64,000 nt of DNA from YC2-FULL-38-9 sp964629635 (lineage in GTDB: Bacteria; Patescibacteriota; Microgenomatia; UBA1406; GWC2-37-13): the NCBI GenBank assembly GCA_964629635.1, contig CAZVQS010000002.1, positions 62,001-126,000 on the forward strand. Direction: 5' to 3'. The position numbers and the translations under genes were made by a program. A model generated the notes under the pieces. That model saw nothing but the letters and a program-made list of their open reading frames with translations, did no database searches and was not told the DNA's origin. Positions 61,651 to 64,000 of the stretch are shown in pieces; positions within the stretch are counted from its first letter, which is position 1; each line of letters opens with the position of its first letter.

Positions 61651-62025
61651 ATGATACAACTGAGAACCATATTGACCGTCGCTGACAACAGCGGAGCAAA
61701 AAAAGTAAGCATGATCGGCGTTCCTTTGCGGGGCAACAAGATGATCGCGTATGTCGGCGACATCATCAACGTTGCGGTAAAGGAAGCGATTCCCTACGGC
61801 CAGGTGAAAAAAGGCGAGCGTCTTTCGGCGGTCGTCGTGAGATGCCACAAGGAACGGAAAAGGAAAGACGGAAGCTATATACGGTTTGACGACAACGCGT
61901 GCGTCATCCTTCAGTCGAAGGAAGTGAAGGACCCGAAGGGTACCAGGATATTCGGTCCCATCGCGAAGGAAGTGAAAGACAACGGCTTCAGCAAGATTGC
62001 AAGTTTGGCCGAAGAGGTATATTAA
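61651..62025 (+). CDS. rplN: 50S ribosomal protein L14
   Basis: 124 residues. MIQLRTILTVADNSGAKKVS start and GTRIFGPIAKEVKDNGFSKI end. Forms the L14-L19 surface at the subunit interface. The next gene begins after 1 base. Confidence 0.97.
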   Translation: MIQLRTILTVADNSGAKKVSMIGVPLRGNKMIAYVGDIINVAVKEAIPYGQVKKGERLSAVVVRCHKERKRKDGSYIRFDDNACVILQSKEVKDPKGTRIFGPIAKEVKDNGFSKIASLAEEVY

Positions 62026-62026
62026 T

Positions 62027-62332
62027 ATGAAAATAAAAAAAGGAGACAAAATCAAAGTCGTCGCCGGCAAGGATAACGGTCGCGAAGGCACGGTCGAAAA
62101 GGTATACGAAAAAAAGAATGCGGTTCTTGTTCCGGGAATAAATCTCTATAAAAAGCATGTCCGGAAAAACGACCAGCTGCCCCAGGGCGGAGTCGTGGAA
62201 ATCCCGAGAGCGCTCGATATAGCGAAAGTCATGCTGATTTGTCCCAAGTGCAAGAAAGCGACAAGAGTCGGATACCAGGTAGAAAAAGGCGTTAAAACGA
62301 GAATTTGCAAAAAGTGCAAAAGCGCGCTTTAA
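62027..62332 (+). CDS. rplX: 50S ribosomal protein L24 with zinc-ribbon tail
   Basis: 101 residues. KOW motif KIKKGDKIKVVAGKDNGREG at the start. The C-terminal part has CPKC and CKKC, so it probably binds zinc. The start at 62027 gives the usual MKIKKGD; an ATG at 61997 lies inside rplN and is rejected. Confidence 0.95.
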   Translation: MKIKKGDKIKVVAGKDNGREGTVEKVYEKKNAVLVPGINLYKKHVRKNDQLPQGGVVEIPRALDIAKVMLICPKCKKATRVGYQVEKGVKTRICKKCKSAL

Positions 62333-62351
62333 ACAACATTAAGTACATCAT

Positions 62352-62888
62352 ATGTCATTCAAAGAACAATACACCAAAGAAATGAAAAAAAAGCTCATGG
62401 AGGAGCTGAAAATCGAAAATCCCATGGCGGTGCCCCGCATATTGAAAGTGGTGCTCAACGTGGGAGCGGGTGAGGCGGTAACGAACAAGAACGCGATAGA
62501 AAAGATACAGGAACAGATGACATTGATCGCCGGCCAGAAAGCGGTCGTGACGAAAGCGCGCAAGTCGGTATCCGCTTTCAAGATCCGCCAGGGCCAGGCA
62601 ATCGGCGTCAAGGTGACGCTTCGGGGCAACCAGATGTTTGCATTCCTTGAGAAACTTGTTTCTATCGTGATTCCCCGGCTTCGCGATTTCAGGGGAATCG
62701 AACCTTCAACGGTCGACCAGAACGGCAATCTCAATCTCGGATTCACCGAACAGACGATATTCCCGGAGATCGAATTCGACAAAGTGGACAAGATCCGCGG
62801 GCTCCAGGTAACGGTCGTGACGAACGCACGCAATCGCGAATACGGAACTAAATTATTTACTTTATTGGGAGTTCCATTCAAAAAATAA
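62352..62888 (+). CDS. rplE: 50S ribosomal protein L5
   Basis: 178 residues; binds 5S rRNA and contacts P-site tRNA. NPMAVPRILKVVLNVG, TKARKSVSAFKIRQGQAIG and RLRDFRGI are typical. rpsN follows 1 base later. Confidence 0.97.
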   Translation: MSFKEQYTKEMKKKLMEELKIENPMAVPRILKVVLNVGAGEAVTNKNAIEKIQEQMTLIAGQKAVVTKARKSVSAFKIRQGQAIGVKVTLRGNQMFAFLEKLVSIVIPRLRDFRGIEPSTVDQNGNLNLGFTEQTIFPEIEFDKVDKIRGLQVTVVTNARNREYGTKLFTLLGVPFKK

Positions 62889-62889
62889 T

Positions 62890-63075
62890 ATGGCGAAAAC
62901 ATCGGATGAAGTAAAATTCAAGAAAAAGCAGAAATTCGCGGTCCGTCACCGGAACAGATGCGGCTTGTGCGGAAGATCCCGTGCATACATCAGACGGTTC
63001 GGCATATGCAGAATCTGTTTCAGGGAGCGCGCATTAGCGGGAGATATCCCCGGAGTTAGAAAAATTTCCTGGTAA
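62890..63075 (+). CDS. rpsN: 30S ribosomal protein S14, zinc-binding type
   Basis: 61 residues with CGLCG and CRICF zinc ligands and RRFGICRICFRERA, the short type Z form. Assembly protein of the 30S head. It is followed after 3 bases by rpsS, which is not its usual neighbour. Confidence 0.96.
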   Translation: MAKTSDEVKFKKKQKFAVRHRNRCGLCGRSRAYIRRFGICRICFRERALAGDIPGVRKISW

Positions 63076-63078
63076 CCT

Positions 63079-63363
63079 ATGAGCAGATCAATGAAAAAAG
63101 GTCCGTATATCGATGAGAACCTGATGAAAAAAGTCGTGAAGCAGAAGGAAAGCGGCGACAGAAGCACACTTAAGACATGGGCGCGCGATTCGCAGGTTGC
63201 TCCGGAATTCGTCGGACACAAAATCGGCATCCACAACGGACGCAAGCATATCGAAGTACTCATTACGGAAACGATGGTCGGGCACAGGCTTGGCGAATTT
63301 TCGTTCACCAGGACCTTCAAAGGACACGGAAAGATTACCAAGAAGACACTGGATAAAACTTAA
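63079..63363 (+). CDS. rpsS: 30S ribosomal protein S19 (relocated)
   Basis: 94 residues: MSRSMKKGPYIDENLMKKV start, TWARDSQVAPEFVGHKIGIHNGRKH core, HRLGEFSFTRTFKGHGK end. Complete and normal. In most bacteria rpsS lies between rplB and rplV; here it sits between rpsN and rpsH. Confidence 0.97.
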   Translation: MSRSMKKGPYIDENLMKKVVKQKESGDRSTLKTWARDSQVAPEFVGHKIGIHNGRKHIEVLITETMVGHRLGEFSFTRTFKGHGKITKKTLDKT

Positions 63364-63380
63364 TAATTAAGAACGATTAT

Positions 63381-63767
63381 ATGAACGATCCCATAATAGA
63401 TCTCATAATCAGCATCAAGAACGGTTACATGTCACGCAAGGACGCGATTGTCGTCAACCATTCGAAATATAAACTGGTAGTTGCTGAAAAACTGAAATCC
63501 CTCGGATACGTTGATGAGGTTTCGGTGGAAGGTGAGAATATCAAAAAAATAACGGTTTCGCTGTCGTACAAGGAAGGCGTGCCCGCACTTACCGGGGTAC
63601 AGCTGCACTCGAAGCCGGGCACCAGAATGTATACCACGTACAGGAAACTGAAGCCGGTTTTGGGAGGCGCGGGATTTTCATTCATCTCGACCTCAAAAGG
63701 CATCATGACGGATAAGGAGTCGATCAAGAACAGGCTCGGTGGTGAGTTATTATTTTCCATCTGGTAA
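63381..63767 (+). CDS. rpsH: 30S ribosomal protein S8
   Basis: 128 residues: NDPIIDLIISIKNGYMSRKD at the start and the C-terminal STSKGIMTDKES segment with the rRNA-binding site. Binds helix 21 of 16S rRNA. Confidence 0.96.
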   Translation: MNDPIIDLIISIKNGYMSRKDAIVVNHSKYKLVVAEKLKSLGYVDEVSVEGENIKKITVSLSYKEGVPALTGVQLHSKPGTRMYTTYRKLKPVLGGAGFSFISTSKGIMTDKESIKNRLGGELLFSIW

Positions 63768-63768
63768 T

Positions 63769-64000
63769 ATGTCAAAGATAGGACAGAAACCGGTCACGGT
63801 TCCGCAATCAGTCACAGCAGAAATTGCAGATAACAAAGTTACGGTCAAGGGCAAGGAAGGCACGCTCATGATCGAATTGCCCCAGGGCATCACTGCCGAA
63901 AAAGCCGAAGGTACTCTTCTGGTCAAACGGAGCACGGACACGAAAGTGCAGAAATCGCTCCACGGTTTGTACCGGAGCCTCATTTCGAACGCGGTTGTCG
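63769..64000 (+). CDS. rplF: 50S ribosomal protein L6 (3' truncated by window end)
   Basis: The first 77 residues: MSKIGQKPVTVPQSVTAEI, VTVKGKEGTLMIELPQGI, then the HGLYRSLISNAV helix, which is the L6 signature. The gene runs off the window. It follows rpsH after 1 base. Confidence 0.95.
   Translation, partial: MSKIGQKPVTVPQSVTAEIADNKVTVKGKEGTLMIELPQGITAEKAEGTLLVKRSTDTKVQKSLHGLYRSLISNAVV

Overview
This window looks like a chromosome segment of a Candidate Phyla Radiation (Patescibacteria) bacterium, most likely of the Microgenomates type. The signs are family-level: a DUF4012 protein, a 47-residue DUF5679 protein, DUF4446, DUF3048 and PEGA/SH3 proteins, a minimal IF-2, an aspartyl-tRNA synthetase without its GAD insert, almost no amino-acid or nucleotide biosynthesis, and very tight packing with 4-bp overlaps and several 3'-overlapping convergent pairs. 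The standard code is used (TGA is a stop). I saw no tRNA, rRNA, CRISPR array, insertion sequence or prophage.

Layout. 1-2.8 kb: end of an unidentified gene, a D,D-carboxypeptidase and aspS. 2.9-5.7 kb: a promoter with an attenuator-like leader, a 404-residue orphan and a divergent PRPP-synthetase-like gene. 5.7-16 kb: recJ, rmuC, the nusA-infB-nrnA-like cluster with bL25 and a DUF4012 membrane protein, a nucleotidyltransferase and thpR. 16-25.6 kb: DUF5679, DUF4446, DUF3048, a nucleotidyltransferase-type regulator, secD-secF, several small hydrolases, cca, a Nudix protein and nfo. 25.6-31.1 kb: a CIRCE-like operator with hrcA-grpE-dnaK-dnaJ, then efp and a RodZ-like protein. 31.1-37.4 kb (minus strand): a second attenuator-like leader, a 685-residue orphan, a threonine-synthase-like enzyme, argS and radA. 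37.8-51.4 kb: an envelope region (PEGA/SH3 protein, GT2-GtrA, UDP-glucuronate decarboxylase, UDP-glucose dehydrogenase, rmlD, rmlB, a MiaB-like enzyme, a WecA/MraY-family transferase, GT39 and GT2 enzymes) with glyA inside it. 51.5-55.4 kb: a UvrD-type helicase fused to a RecB/AddB-type nuclease. 55.5 kb to the end: tuf, rpsJ and a long ribosomal-protein operon with S19 out of its usual place, cut inside rplF.

The most interesting layer is regulatory. Three operons (404-residue orphan, 685-residue orphan, rplC) begin with a promoter, a very short ORF that starts almost at the transcription start, and an intrinsic terminator just before the first real gene. In two of them I can draw an alternative pairing that would prevent the terminator. 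This resembles translation-sensing attenuation. In addition, many genes have a good -10 box only 6-9 bases before the start codon and no Shine-Dalgarno sequence, which suggests widespread leaderless mRNA. All of this is inferred from sequence only.
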